64,000 bases of DNA from Mesorhizobium sp. M3A.F.Ca.ET.080.04.2.1. Its GTDB lineage: Bacteria; Pseudomonadota; Alphaproteobacteria; Rhizobiales; Rhizobiaceae. Under the pieces are notes generated by a model, which was not told where the DNA came from, made no database searches, and worked only from the letters and a program-made list of their open reading frames with translations. The translations under genes and the position numbers were made by a program. Below, piece by piece: positions 9,902-18,137 of this stretch; position 1 is the stretch's first letter; each line of letters opens with the position of its first letter. The DNA lies in the NCBI RefSeq assembly GCF_003952525.1, contig NZ_CP034451.1, positions 372,001-436,000 on the forward strand. Reading direction: 5' to 3'.

Positions 9902-10088
9902 TTGTGCCACCTCGCAACGGCGTCATCAACGGCGCCTAGGGTCCGGGATCGACCAACCGAAACTATCGCATCCCGCACAAACTCGTCAATAGAGTTATAG
10001 ACTTTTTAAATCGACGCAACGCTTTGGGTGCGACGCGACGGCACCCCGGCGCTCGCAACCCGGCGAGCCGGCGAACCTGCCCGCGCAT

Positions 10089-11267
10089 TCACCGTGACGT
10101 TTTAAGGTTCAACGCAAGGACTGCCGAAACAGCGCAGGCGGCCATACCCAACAGGATGGCTATCCGATAGCCGCCGAAAGCGTCGTAGAGAACCCCTGAC
10201 CCCCAAGGCGCGACCAGCCCGGCAATTCCATAGGAAACTATCAGCCTGCCGTAGATTTCTCCAATTTTTTCAGCACCATATAGCTCACCAACCAGTGTCG
10301 GCATCAGCGACGCGGAAGAGCCGAATGCGGCACCAACGCAGGCGGCGCCCAGCATCCCAAACGATGGCGTTCCCACATAAAGGAATGCGAGCCCGGCAGC
10401 CGTCACGGCATTCGCGAGAAGGAGCGCATTTCGGCCGCCCAGCCGTCGCACCGCCTGGCCTCCGAACAGCGAACCGGCGAGGTAGCCAGATGTCAGAATC
10501 GAGAGGCCGTAGCCGACAATGCCCTCCGTGCCGAGAGGCGACAGTATCCCAGTCAATTGCGAAACCGTCATCAACCCTACAATGCAGATACAGAGAAAAA
10601 TCAGTGCCAGCTTGAGAAAGGTGCAATCTGAGGCGATGGCAGGAGCTGGTGATTTGCGACTGCTTTCAAAGCCTGATCGGTTCGCGTGTCCCTCGCCAAG
10701 AAGAGCGGTGGCGCTTATTCCGGTCGCCAGTATCGCCATGGCCAGGCAGCCGAAGACGAAGGCCACGTTGCGAGGCTCGACCCTGTTGGCCAATGCAAAC
10801 GGCATCAGAATGCCGCTCGATGCAAATGCCGCCATCGCAACGCCTATGGCGAGCGGTCGTTTCTGCGGCGAAAAGGTCGACACGAGCGCAAGGGCCAGCC
10901 CATACCCCAAGCCCGACCCGATGCCGAAGAGACCGCCATAGCCAACAAGCAGTGACCAGTAGCAAGGCATTGCCGCAAACAAGAAAAACCCGCCTCCCGC
11001 GAGCGCAAATGCGACGACGGAGAGATTCATGCCACCCAGTGCCTGAAGCAGGCGATCATGCCAGGCCATGCCTGCCGTGAAGCAGATCAAGGCAACCGTT
11101 GGAACGGAACTCAACTCCGTCCGGGAAATTTCGAGGTAACCCTGCAGGGGCAGCAGGAAGACGCCCCAAGCATAGATCGCGCCCATGGCAATATTGATCA
11201 GGACTGCCGCGGACAGTCGACGCATGGCGTGATTTCGTTGCGTGACAGCGCTCAACTGATCGGCCAT
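10089..11267 (-). CDS. MFS transporter, oxalate/formate antiporter-like
   Basis: Major facilitator superfamily membrane protein, 392 residues, with about 12 hydrophobic segments. The first segments contain NIAMGAIYAWGVFLLPLQG, similar to the OFA (oxalate:formate antiporter) family, in which small carboxylates are carried. The ATG at 11267 is chosen because GGAGG lies just upstream of it and the longer frame adds only a polar, non-conserved head. It is the last gene of the hyuA-hyuB-liv run and starts 68 bases after the livF stop, so it may export or import a product of the hydantoinase pathway. The substrate is unknown. Confidence 0.85.
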   Translation of the reverse strand: MADQLSAVTQRNHAMRRLSAAVLINIAMGAIYAWGVFLLPLQGYLEISRTELSSVPTVALICFTAGMAWHDRLLQALGGMNLSVVAFALAGGGFFLFAAMPCYWSLLVGYGGLFGIGSGLGYGLALALVSTFSPQKRPLAIGVAMAAFASSGILMPFALANRVEPRNVAFVFGCLAMAILATGISATALLGEGHANRSGFESSRKSPAPAIASDCTFLKLALIFLCICIVGLMTVSQLTGILSPLGTEGIVGYGLSILTSGYLAGSLFGGQAVRRLGGRNALLLANAVTAAGLAFLYVGTPSFGMLGAACVGAAFGSSASLMPTLVGELYGAEKIGEIYGRLIVSYGIAGLVAPWGSGVLYDAFGGYRIAILLGMAACAVSAVLALNLKTSR

Positions 11268-11334
11268 TGAAATCCTCCCTCCGGGTCTCGCAAGATGCCG
11301 AGTTGCGGCGCTGGGCCTGCTATTCACGAGCCGC

Positions 11335-12048
11335 TCAGACTCCCAAATAAGTCTCCATCAACTCCCGCCGACTGCTCAGTTCGCCAGGGTCGCCGCTCCA
11401 GACGATATGCCCGTGGCTCATCATGCTTAGATGGTCGGCCACCGAGGCGATGCGGTTCACATTCTCTTCTACGATGAGGATCGACAGCCCCATTTGGCGC
11501 AATCTGTGGATTGCCTCGTAGATGGCCTCGATGATGATCGGCGCGAGGCCAAGCGACGGCTCGTCCAGCATGAGCAATTTCGCCTCGGCCATCATCAGAC
11601 CGCGCCCGATGCCTAGCATGCGCCGCTCTCCGCCCGACAGCGAATTGGCCTTCTGTCCCGATCGTTCCTTCAGCTTGGGAAACAGTTCGTAGACGAGATC
11701 CAGCCGCGACCCGGTCTGTCCCGGCAAGGGGTTGGTGTAGCCCCCAACGAGTAGGTTCTCAAAAACCGACATGTCCTTGTAAACCAGATCACCCTGCGGC
11801 ACATGCACGATGCCGCGCAGGGCAATTTTCTCGGCAGCCAGCCCGTCGATTGCGTGTCCGTCGAAACGGACTATTCCACGCTGTCGCGGCAAAAGCCCCG
11901 AGATCGCTCGCAGAAGCGTGGTTTTGCCGTGGCCATTCGGTCCTACCAAGCCAAAGACTTCTCCTTGGGGAATGCGCAGCGAAACGTCTTCGATTACGTC
12001 GCCGCCGCCATAGGAGGCCGACAATCTTTCTATCTCTAGAACCGCCAT
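11335..12048 (-). CDS. livF: Branched-chain-type ABC transporter ATPase LivF
   Basis: One of the two ATPases of a HAAT-family importer, 237 residues. Walker A is GPNGHGKTT at residues 36-44, the signature is LSGGERRMLG, and Walker B is KLLMLDEPSLGLAP. The start at 12048 follows the livG stop by one base (TGA-G-ATG), so the two are translated together. LivF-type ATPases pair with LivG on the cytoplasmic face of LivHM. Despite the name, many such systems carry amides, urea or other small polar compounds, and the hydantoinase neighbours point to a cyclic amide or ureide here. Confidence 0.93.
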   Translation of the reverse strand: MAVLEIERLSASYGGGDVIEDVSLRIPQGEVFGLVGPNGHGKTTLLRAISGLLPRQRGIVRFDGHAIDGLAAEKIALRGIVHVPQGDLVYKDMSVFENLLVGGYTNPLPGQTGSRLDLVYELFPKLKERSGQKANSLSGGERRMLGIGRGLMMAEAKLLMLDEPSLGLAPIIIEAIYEAIHRLRQMGLSILIVEENVNRIASVADHLSMMSHGHIVWSGDPGELSSRRELMETYLGV

Positions 12049-12049
12049 C

Positions 12050-12850
12050 TCACAGCTTCTCCGTTGCGGCTGCCCTGACAGCTCGCGCGCCAGCGGATCC
12101 GAGATAGACTTCGACCACCTGTTCGTCCTCGGCGAGCCCGCTCGCGGGGCCCTCATAGAGCTTGCGGCCGTGATGCAGGATCAGCACATTGTCAGCGATC
12201 GCGGTCATGAAGCTCATGACGTGCTCGATCAGGACGATCGTGATTCCATGGAAGTCGCGCAGACGGCGAAAAACGCCGGCACAAAGGTCAATTTCCCGCG
12301 CGTTCAGACCGCCGACAGGCTCGTCAAGCAGCAACAGCTTGGGGCGGCTGGCGATGGCACAGGCGGTCATCAGAAGTTTCCTCTGCAAGACCGACAGAGC
12401 CGAAGCGGTCGTATTGGCCGAGTCCTGGAGACCGGTGACCTCCATCGCCTCGTCGGCTTGCACCTTGGAAGCTCTATCGAACCGGATTGATGGAATGATC
12501 CGGTTTCGCGTGCCGAAATAGGCGCAGCTCTCCAGATTCTCGCGGACCGTCATGGTGTCGAAGACAGCGTTGAGCTGAAACGTTCGGGCAATGCCGAGAT
12601 GACAGATTTCCGGCGCCGATCGGTCAGAAATTTCGTGCCCGTCAAATACGATCCGGCCGTTTGTCGGCTTTGAGACGCCGGAGATGGTGTCAAAAAGGGT
12701 GGTCTTGCCAGCGCCGTTCGGGCCACCGATGCCAAGAACCTCGCCCTGCCGTACATGGAAGGTCAGATCGCTTACGGCGGCCATGGCGCCGTAGCGCTTG
12801 GTCAAACCTTCCACTCGCAGTATAGGCGCCTCGTTGATTGATTGTGTCAT
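12050..12850 (-). CDS. livG: Branched-chain-type ABC transporter ATPase LivG, variant signature
   Basis: Partner ATPase of LivF, 266 residues from the ATG at 12850, which overlaps the livM stop (ATGA). Walker A is GPNGAGKTT at 43-51 and Walker B is KLLLLDEPVGGLN. The C-signature is odd: where the family has LSxGxQR, this protein reads LSVLQRK, so the conserved glycine is missing. In ABC dimers this signature closes over the nucleotide bound by the partner, so this site may be weak or non-hydrolytic while the LivF signature does the work. The C-terminal LEGPASGLAEDEQVVEVYLG is typical of LivG. Confidence 0.92.
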   Translation of the reverse strand: MTQSINEAPILRVEGLTKRYGAMAAVSDLTFHVRQGEVLGIGGPNGAGKTTLFDTISGVSKPTNGRIVFDGHEISDRSAPEICHLGIARTFQLNAVFDTMTVRENLESCAYFGTRNRIIPSIRFDRASKVQADEAMEVTGLQDSANTTASALSVLQRKLLMTACAIASRPKLLLLDEPVGGLNAREIDLCAGVFRRLRDFHGITIVLIEHVMSFMTAIADNVLILHHGRKLYEGPASGLAEDEQVVEVYLGSAGARAVRAAATEKL

Positions 12851-13884
12851 GATCGTACTGACCCGCGATCGCGCATGCCCGTCAGACTGTCGACCAGGGG
12901 CGTCCAAACCCTCGAGAACCGGCCAAGGCGACCGGCCAGCCCCTCTGGCACGAAAACCAACATGACCATCAAGACCACGGCAAAGGCCGTGTTTCGCCAC
13001 TGCGCAAGATCGCGGAACGATTCATCGACGATGGCCAATGCGATGGTCCCCAGGATCGGACCCCAGATGCGCCCGCGCCCTCCGACGATCATCATTGACA
13101 ATAAAAAGAGCAGTGTCGGCAATTCCAGCACCTGTGGCCCGAAGGTCTTCATCGTGCCTGCGTAAACGCCGCCTGCGAGGCCGGTGAAAAAGCCGGCGAC
13201 CGCGAATACGACCAGCTGATATTTTGCAACGTCGATGCCACGCGCGGCCGCACACACTTCGTTGTCGCGCATCGCCTGGAAGGCCCTACCGTAAGGGCTG
13301 CGGACAATCACGATGGCGACGAGCGTCCCCACGGCGAGACAGGCAAGTGCGAGCATATACTCGGCCGTCGCCACATGTTTGTAATCGACCAGCCTGGTAA
13401 AGCCGAAATCGCCAAACCGCGACAGTCCCCTCGCGCCGCCGGTCAGCGAATAGCAGGCGATCTCGACTTTGCGGAAACAGGCAACATCTGTGACGATGAG
13501 CTGATACATGACCATCGCGGCGGCCAGCGTCACGACGACCACATATGCGCCTCTAAGCCTCAGCGTTGCTCCTCCCATCAGAAGGCTGACTGCCGTTCCT
13601 GCCAGGCCGGCAATTGGCAGCGACCACCAAGGCGAGATCGAAAAGTAAAGCCCCAGCAGCGCAACCGCATAACCACCTGCTGCAAACAGAGCCATTTGTC
13701 CTATCGACAGGATCCCGGCGACACCGAGGACTAAATTCCACTGCGTCACGACCGCCGCCCATATCGCGAATAGGGTGGCCTGCCCGAGCACATAGCTGCC
13801 GGGAGCCACAAGCGGAAGCAATGCCAGCCCTGCAAAGACTGCTATCGCGATCAGAACGTCTGTTTGGAGCCGATCTCGAGACAT
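12847..13884 (-). CDS. livM: Branched-chain-type ABC transporter permease LivM
   Basis: Inner-membrane permease, 345 residues, with about 10 hydrophobic segments. Family landmarks are LVLGVAGILSIGQMALFAAGGYA and, in the cytoplasmic loop, SPYGRAFQAMRDNEVCAAARGID, followed by FFTGLAGGVYAG. The start (MSRDRLQT, 13884) lies 2 bases after the livH stop, and the stop overlaps the livG start by 4 bases, so the liv genes form one translational unit. A longer in-frame extension upstream is only the shadow of livH. Confidence 0.93.
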   Translation of the reverse strand: MSRDRLQTDVLIAIAVFAGLALLPLVAPGSYVLGQATLFAIWAAVVTQWNLVLGVAGILSIGQMALFAAGGYAVALLGLYFSISPWWSLPIAGLAGTAVSLLMGGATLRLRGAYVVVVTLAAAMVMYQLIVTDVACFRKVEIACYSLTGGARGLSRFGDFGFTRLVDYKHVATAEYMLALACLAVGTLVAIVIVRSPYGRAFQAMRDNEVCAAARGIDVAKYQLVVFAVAGFFTGLAGGVYAGTMKTFGPQVLELPTLLFLLSMMIVGGRGRIWGPILGTIALAIVDESFRDLAQWRNTAFAVVLMVMLVFVPEGLAGRLGRFSRVWTPLVDSLTGMRDRGSVRS

Positions 13885-13886
13885 GG

Positions 13887-14765
13887 TCAGTTCCTGACCT
13901 GGAGGCGGTTCCCGAAAAGGCCATCGGGACGAATGATCAGAGCAAAAACGACGGATACCAAAAGTGCCGGAAAACCCCATTTCGTTCCTAGGACGTATTG
14001 GACGACCACTTCCACGAGAGCCAGCAGGAACGCGGCGCTCAGCGCTCCCGGGATGCTGCCCAACCCACCGACCACACAGATGATCAGTGCCTTGAGAAGC
14101 GGGTCGAAGCCGACCGTGGGATAGACTGTGGTGAACGCCGTCAAAAGCACGCCGGACGCCCCTGCGACCAGCCCGGCAAGCAGCATTACTTTGAGGACCA
14201 CCAGCTGAAGCGGAATTCCATTCAGCCGCGCCGCCGTCGGCTCCTGTGAAACTGCCCGGATCGCCCTGCCGAGCTCGGTTTTCTTGATCACCAGTTGCAG
14301 TCCGAAGATCATGACGGCGCAGCCGCCAATGATCAGCAGGGTCTGATAGGCTATGCCTGACCCTCCTATGTCTATGCGGCCATCCAGGTTGAAAGGCTGG
14401 CGCGCGGAGGTTGGGCCGATCAGGTTGTTGATCAGGTCGATGACGATGGTCGAAAGGGCCATCGTCAAGATAATGATGTTGATCTCGAAATTTGGTTTCG
14501 CGAAAACCCACCGCACCAGGAAAAGGTGCGTGACGAGCCCCATAAGCATTCCGCCCGCCACTCCGCCAAGAATGCCAGCCCACCACGGAAATCCGAGCGC
14601 GTTCACCAATAGCAGGGACCCGTAGGCGCCTACCGCAAGGTAGGCGCCGTGGGCCAGGTTGAGCATCCCAATGCTGCCCCAGATCAACGACAAGGCGACT
14701 GAGCTGGCCGCATAGAGAGCACCCAAGGTGAGTGCGCTGAGCAGTATGTCCCTCAAGACATCCAT
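13887..14765 (-). CDS. livH: Branched-chain-type ABC transporter permease LivH
   Basis: Inner-membrane permease partner of LivM, 292 residues with about 8 hydrophobic helices. The N-terminal IWGSIGMLNLAHGAYLAVGAY and the loop TELGRAIRAVSQEPTAARLNGI are diagnostic of the LivH family. A good ribosome site (GGAGG) precedes the ATG at 14765. It lies between the substrate-binding protein gene and livM in the conserved order livK-H-M-G-F. Confidence 0.94.
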   Translation of the reverse strand: MDVLRDILLSALTLGALYAASSVALSLIWGSIGMLNLAHGAYLAVGAYGSLLLVNALGFPWWAGILGGVAGGMLMGLVTHLFLVRWVFAKPNFEINIIILTMALSTIVIDLINNLIGPTSARQPFNLDGRIDIGGSGIAYQTLLIIGGCAVMIFGLQLVIKKTELGRAIRAVSQEPTAARLNGIPLQLVVLKVMLLAGLVAGASGVLLTAFTTVYPTVGFDPLLKALIICVVGGLGSIPGALSAAFLLALVEVVVQYVLGTKWGFPALLVSVVFALIIRPDGLFGNRLQVRN

Positions 14766-14813
14766 GGCTGTCTACCTCCGCGCGGCGCTTTCAACTTCTA
14801 GGACGACGAGCGC

Positions 14814-16148
14814 CTACTTGAACCACGGCGGAAGTTCGAAATTGGCCTCGTTGTATGGTTGCGGATAGATCAGCTTTTTCGGCACCTCAGCCTTCGGATC
14901 CTTGATCTGGTAAAGCAGATGCGGCATGGCGATTGACGGATCGGAGGAAACGGTCGGATATGGAATCGCCGCGTTGACGCTTGGGTCGTAGCGCAGAACG
15001 CCGAACGGTGCCCGGTATACGAAGCGCTGCAGGTTCGTTGCGATCTTACGGTTCTGGTTTGCATTTCCCGGCTCACCGGTCCCTCCGGCAAGAGCTGCCG
15101 CGACAGCGTAGTGGTAAGTCTCGGAGTAGGTCGAAGCACCCGGATCCGCCTCGGCCTTTTCTCCGAATTTAGCCCAGTATCCTTTGCGGAACGAGTTGCC
15201 GATGTCGTCCGGCAGGATGCCGATGACAGTCGAGGTCAACACGCCTCGCGCCGCTTCGCCGGCGATGTCGGAGAACGCCTTCAGCAACGGGCCATACTGG
15301 TAATAGAACAAACTGTTTGTCGGCTGCTGCAGGAACTGAACCTGGCACTGGGCGAGATCACCCGGGAAGAAATGCGTGTTGGCGATGACGGCTGGCGGAT
15401 CGGCGCGGACCTTGTTCAACACCGAGCCCCATTCGGTCGTTGGAACGGGGACCACCTCCTCGAACGAAACTTCGAACCCGTATTTGGGTGCGGTCTCGCG
15501 AATTGCGTTCGAGATGACGATTGAATAGGGCAGCGAGCCCGTGACCAGAGCGATCTTGTTGTTCTGGGGCTTCCACACACCGGCCTTGCGGATCTGGTCG
15601 AGCATCACCGGGAGGCCAACGCCATAGTAGTATTCTGCCGGGTCAGCCATGAAGATGCCGAAGTAGCGCTGAGGGTCGCTCTTGAACGTCTCGTGGTGGC
15701 CGATGGATGTGTTGTAGTGGATGTATATGATGCCGGCATCGGCCACCGGGTCATATTCTGCCTGGTTGGCGCCTACGTTGTAGCCGTTGATGATGGCATG
15801 AACGCCGTGGCGATCGATGAGCAAGCGAGCGGCCGCTCTGACCTCTTCAGCCGTCTGATTTTTGCTGTCGACGGTCACCGGCGCCAGTTTCTTACCGAGG
15901 ATGCCTCCGGCGGCGTTGATCTCTTCGCAGGCCATCTCGAGCCCATGCTTGTGTTCTATGCCGTCGACCGCCAAGGGCCCGGTCAGTGAAGCCATTTGTC
16001 CGATCGGAATGACATCGTCCGACTGCGCTCGCCCCTCGTTCAAGCTCGCCAGCAGACCGCTTCCGAAAGCGGCGCCGGCTACCGAGGCACTCAGGAATCG
16101 GCGACGATTTGTGTTCACCATTGGAAAGTCGGTCTGCTGCCTGGTCAT
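14814..16148 (-). CDS. Periplasmic substrate-binding protein of the Liv-type transporter (Tat signal)
   Basis: Periplasmic-binding protein family 6 (LivK-like), 444 residues. The N-terminus carries a twin-arginine signal, NRRRFLSASVAGAAFGSG, so it is probably folded before export; RBS GAGGAG sits 7 bases before the ATG at 16148. The mature part begins near DDVIPIGQMASLTGPLAVDG. This length and the Tat signal match the amide/urea branch of the family more than the classic leucine-binding proteins, which fits the hydantoinase genes just upstream. Ligand identity is inferred from context only. Confidence 0.9.
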   Translation of the reverse strand: MTRQQTDFPMVNTNRRRFLSASVAGAAFGSGLLASLNEGRAQSDDVIPIGQMASLTGPLAVDGIEHKHGLEMACEEINAAGGILGKKLAPVTVDSKNQTAEEVRAAARLLIDRHGVHAIINGYNVGANQAEYDPVADAGIIYIHYNTSIGHHETFKSDPQRYFGIFMADPAEYYYGVGLPVMLDQIRKAGVWKPQNNKIALVTGSLPYSIVISNAIRETAPKYGFEVSFEEVVPVPTTEWGSVLNKVRADPPAVIANTHFFPGDLAQCQVQFLQQPTNSLFYYQYGPLLKAFSDIAGEAARGVLTSTVIGILPDDIGNSFRKGYWAKFGEKAEADPGASTYSETYHYAVAAALAGGTGEPGNANQNRKIATNLQRFVYRAPFGVLRYDPSVNAAIPYPTVSSDPSIAMPHLLYQIKDPKAEVPKKLIYPQPYNEANFELPPWFK

Positions 16149-16325
16149 TGTCAGCTCCTCTCTAATCGGCACATTGGCCGTGTTCCCATTTTTGAAATGT
16201 TGGACTGTGGTCATCTGAGCCGAGCAGGCACGGCAAAGCCGCTCCGGCGCAGCGCGACCGGCAGAACCCATGCAATCGGAAAAAAGGGCTGCCGGGCGCG
16301 CACTGGTCGCCCGGCAGCCCATCAG

Positions 16326-18116
16326 TCAGGCACTACGCAGTCGTGCCGTTGCCGCCTTGTCGACGGTCATCGTCTTGGGATCGATCGCGACGCGATACGT
16401 CTCTTTTGCCGCGGCAATGGAGATGTAGTCGTCGAGGACATCCGAAAGCACTTTTTCCGCCGGCCGTTCTTCTGGTCTGCCCCAACCACCACCGCCGGTG
16501 CTCTCGAATTTGAATGCCTCGTCATAGGAGAACTGGTGGCCAGACAAGAGCGGGCTCGTCCAGGCGCCGTTCGGCGAATAGCCGCCAATCACCAGTTCCG
16601 TGCCGTCGGCATAGAGATGGGTAGAGCGCTGCACAGCGCTGCGGCCGCCACCATTGACGCCGGGGCTGCCCTCCCGGGTGCGTGAAGTCTCCATGTTCAA
16701 CTCGCCGTCGCACAGATAGCGAACCTTGAAAACGGCCCCTAGGCCGCCGCGGAATTTTCCAGCACCGGCCGAATCCTGGCGTAGTTCGAAAGCCTCGTAC
16801 TCAATGGGGAAGAACAGTTCCGCCGTTTCAGCGGCCATGTTCATGCAGTTTCCAAGCGGATCCATGGTCACGCTCATGCCGTCGTTAAACGGCGTGCCGC
16901 CCCAGCCGCCGGCCGGCAGATCGGAAAAAACGTCGGCGCGGCCCGTTTCCTTGTTCACAGCTGTCGACACGAACCAGTTGCACTCCGAACACGTGGACCC
17001 CGTCACTCGCTCGGGGATCGCCTTCGCCAGGGCTTGCCAGATGGCGCTCGTGATTTTCGATGAGGCGAGCGTCGTGCAGCCGATGGTGGGCGCCGGCCAT
17101 TTGGCATTGAGCCAGCAGTTGTCGGGAAGCATGATCTTAATCGGCGCGAACATGCCCGCATTGGACGGCGCATGCGGTGCGAGGAAGAACTGGAGCGAGT
17201 AGTAGGCGGCCGATGCGGTGTTGGCGAAGGGCGAATTGATCGAGCCCTTGCAAATCGGATCGCTGCCGGCGAAATCGACGGTGATATCTGAACCGGCAAT
17301 GGTGAGCGTCACCTTGACCTTGATCGGATCGGGCGAGAACCCGTCCGTGTCCGCGAAGTCTTCAGCCGAGTAGACGCCGTCGGGGATTGCCTCGATGCTC
17401 TTGCGAACGATGCGCTCCGTGTAGCCGATAAGTTCGTTCATGGCCGCCTTGACGGTTTCGATGCCGTATCGCCCAGCCGCGCGCTGCAATTCGCTCTCGG
17501 CGCTTTTCAAGGCACCCAGATGCGCCTGCAGGTCGCCGCGGATGTAGTGCGGCGTGCGCGTGTTGTTCATGATGATCGCGAGATAGTCGCGATTGATCTC
17601 GTAGTTCTCGTAGAGCTTGATCGGCGGAAGGCGCAGACCCTCGGCGGCGATGTGCGTCGAGAACGACATGCCCCCGGCGGCGCCGCCGCCAAGATCCATC
17701 CAGTGGCCGCGGCTGACGGCGAAGCCCAGGAGTTCGCCCTCGTAGAAAATGGGCATCGTGAAGGTGATGTCGTTGATGTGCGTGCCGCCCTGGTATGGAT
17801 CGTTCAACGCGATCACATCGCCCGGCTTCAGCGTCTCGATCGGGAAGCGGCCAATCGCAGCGTCCGCGCTGTACTGCATCGCTGCCAGATGAACGGGGCA
17901 GTTCGCGGCCTGCGCCAGCAATCTCACCTTCGGATCATAGATTGCGTTCGAGAAGTCGAGAATATCCGCCAGGATCGGCGAGAACGATGTCCTCTGCATG
18001 ATAGTGGTCATGCGGTTGCAGGCATATTCGAAGCTGTTGCGAAGAACCTCGAACGTGACCGGGTCCATACGCTCGGGAAGGTCGATCTTTTGCGCCGCGG
18101 CACTTGAAGAAGCCAT
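16326..18116 (-). CDS. hyuB: Hydantoinase B / N-methylhydantoinase subunit
   Basis: Subunit of an ATP-dependent hydantoinase or 5-oxoprolinase-type enzyme, 596 residues, close to the family size. Family features: N-terminal DPVTFEVLRNSFEYACNRM, then LNDPYQGGTHINDIT, SRGHWMDLGG and, near the C-terminus, GGGGWGRPEERP. It lies 21 bases after hyuA, and the two subunits normally form a complex that opens a cyclic amide with ATP hydrolysis. Candidate substrates are hydantoins, N-methylhydantoin (from creatinine) or 5-oxoproline; sequence alone does not decide. Confidence 0.92.
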   Translation of the reverse strand: MASSSAAAQKIDLPERMDPVTFEVLRNSFEYACNRMTTIMQRTSFSPILADILDFSNAIYDPKVRLLAQAANCPVHLAAMQYSADAAIGRFPIETLKPGDVIALNDPYQGGTHINDITFTMPIFYEGELLGFAVSRGHWMDLGGGAAGGMSFSTHIAAEGLRLPPIKLYENYEINRDYLAIIMNNTRTPHYIRGDLQAHLGALKSAESELQRAAGRYGIETVKAAMNELIGYTERIVRKSIEAIPDGVYSAEDFADTDGFSPDPIKVKVTLTIAGSDITVDFAGSDPICKGSINSPFANTASAAYYSLQFFLAPHAPSNAGMFAPIKIMLPDNCWLNAKWPAPTIGCTTLASSKITSAIWQALAKAIPERVTGSTCSECNWFVSTAVNKETGRADVFSDLPAGGWGGTPFNDGMSVTMDPLGNCMNMAAETAELFFPIEYEAFELRQDSAGAGKFRGGLGAVFKVRYLCDGELNMETSRTREGSPGVNGGGRSAVQRSTHLYADGTELVIGGYSPNGAWTSPLLSGHQFSYDEAFKFESTGGGGWGRPEERPAEKVLSDVLDDYISIAAAKETYRVAIDPKTMTVDKAATARLRSA

Positions 18117-18137
18117 GGTCTTTCCCCTGTCGCTTTT

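Noticed and set aside
12847..14586. A 579-residue version of LivM
   Set aside because: The first 233 residues are out-of-frame livH sequence; the true LivM starts at 13884 after the livH stop.
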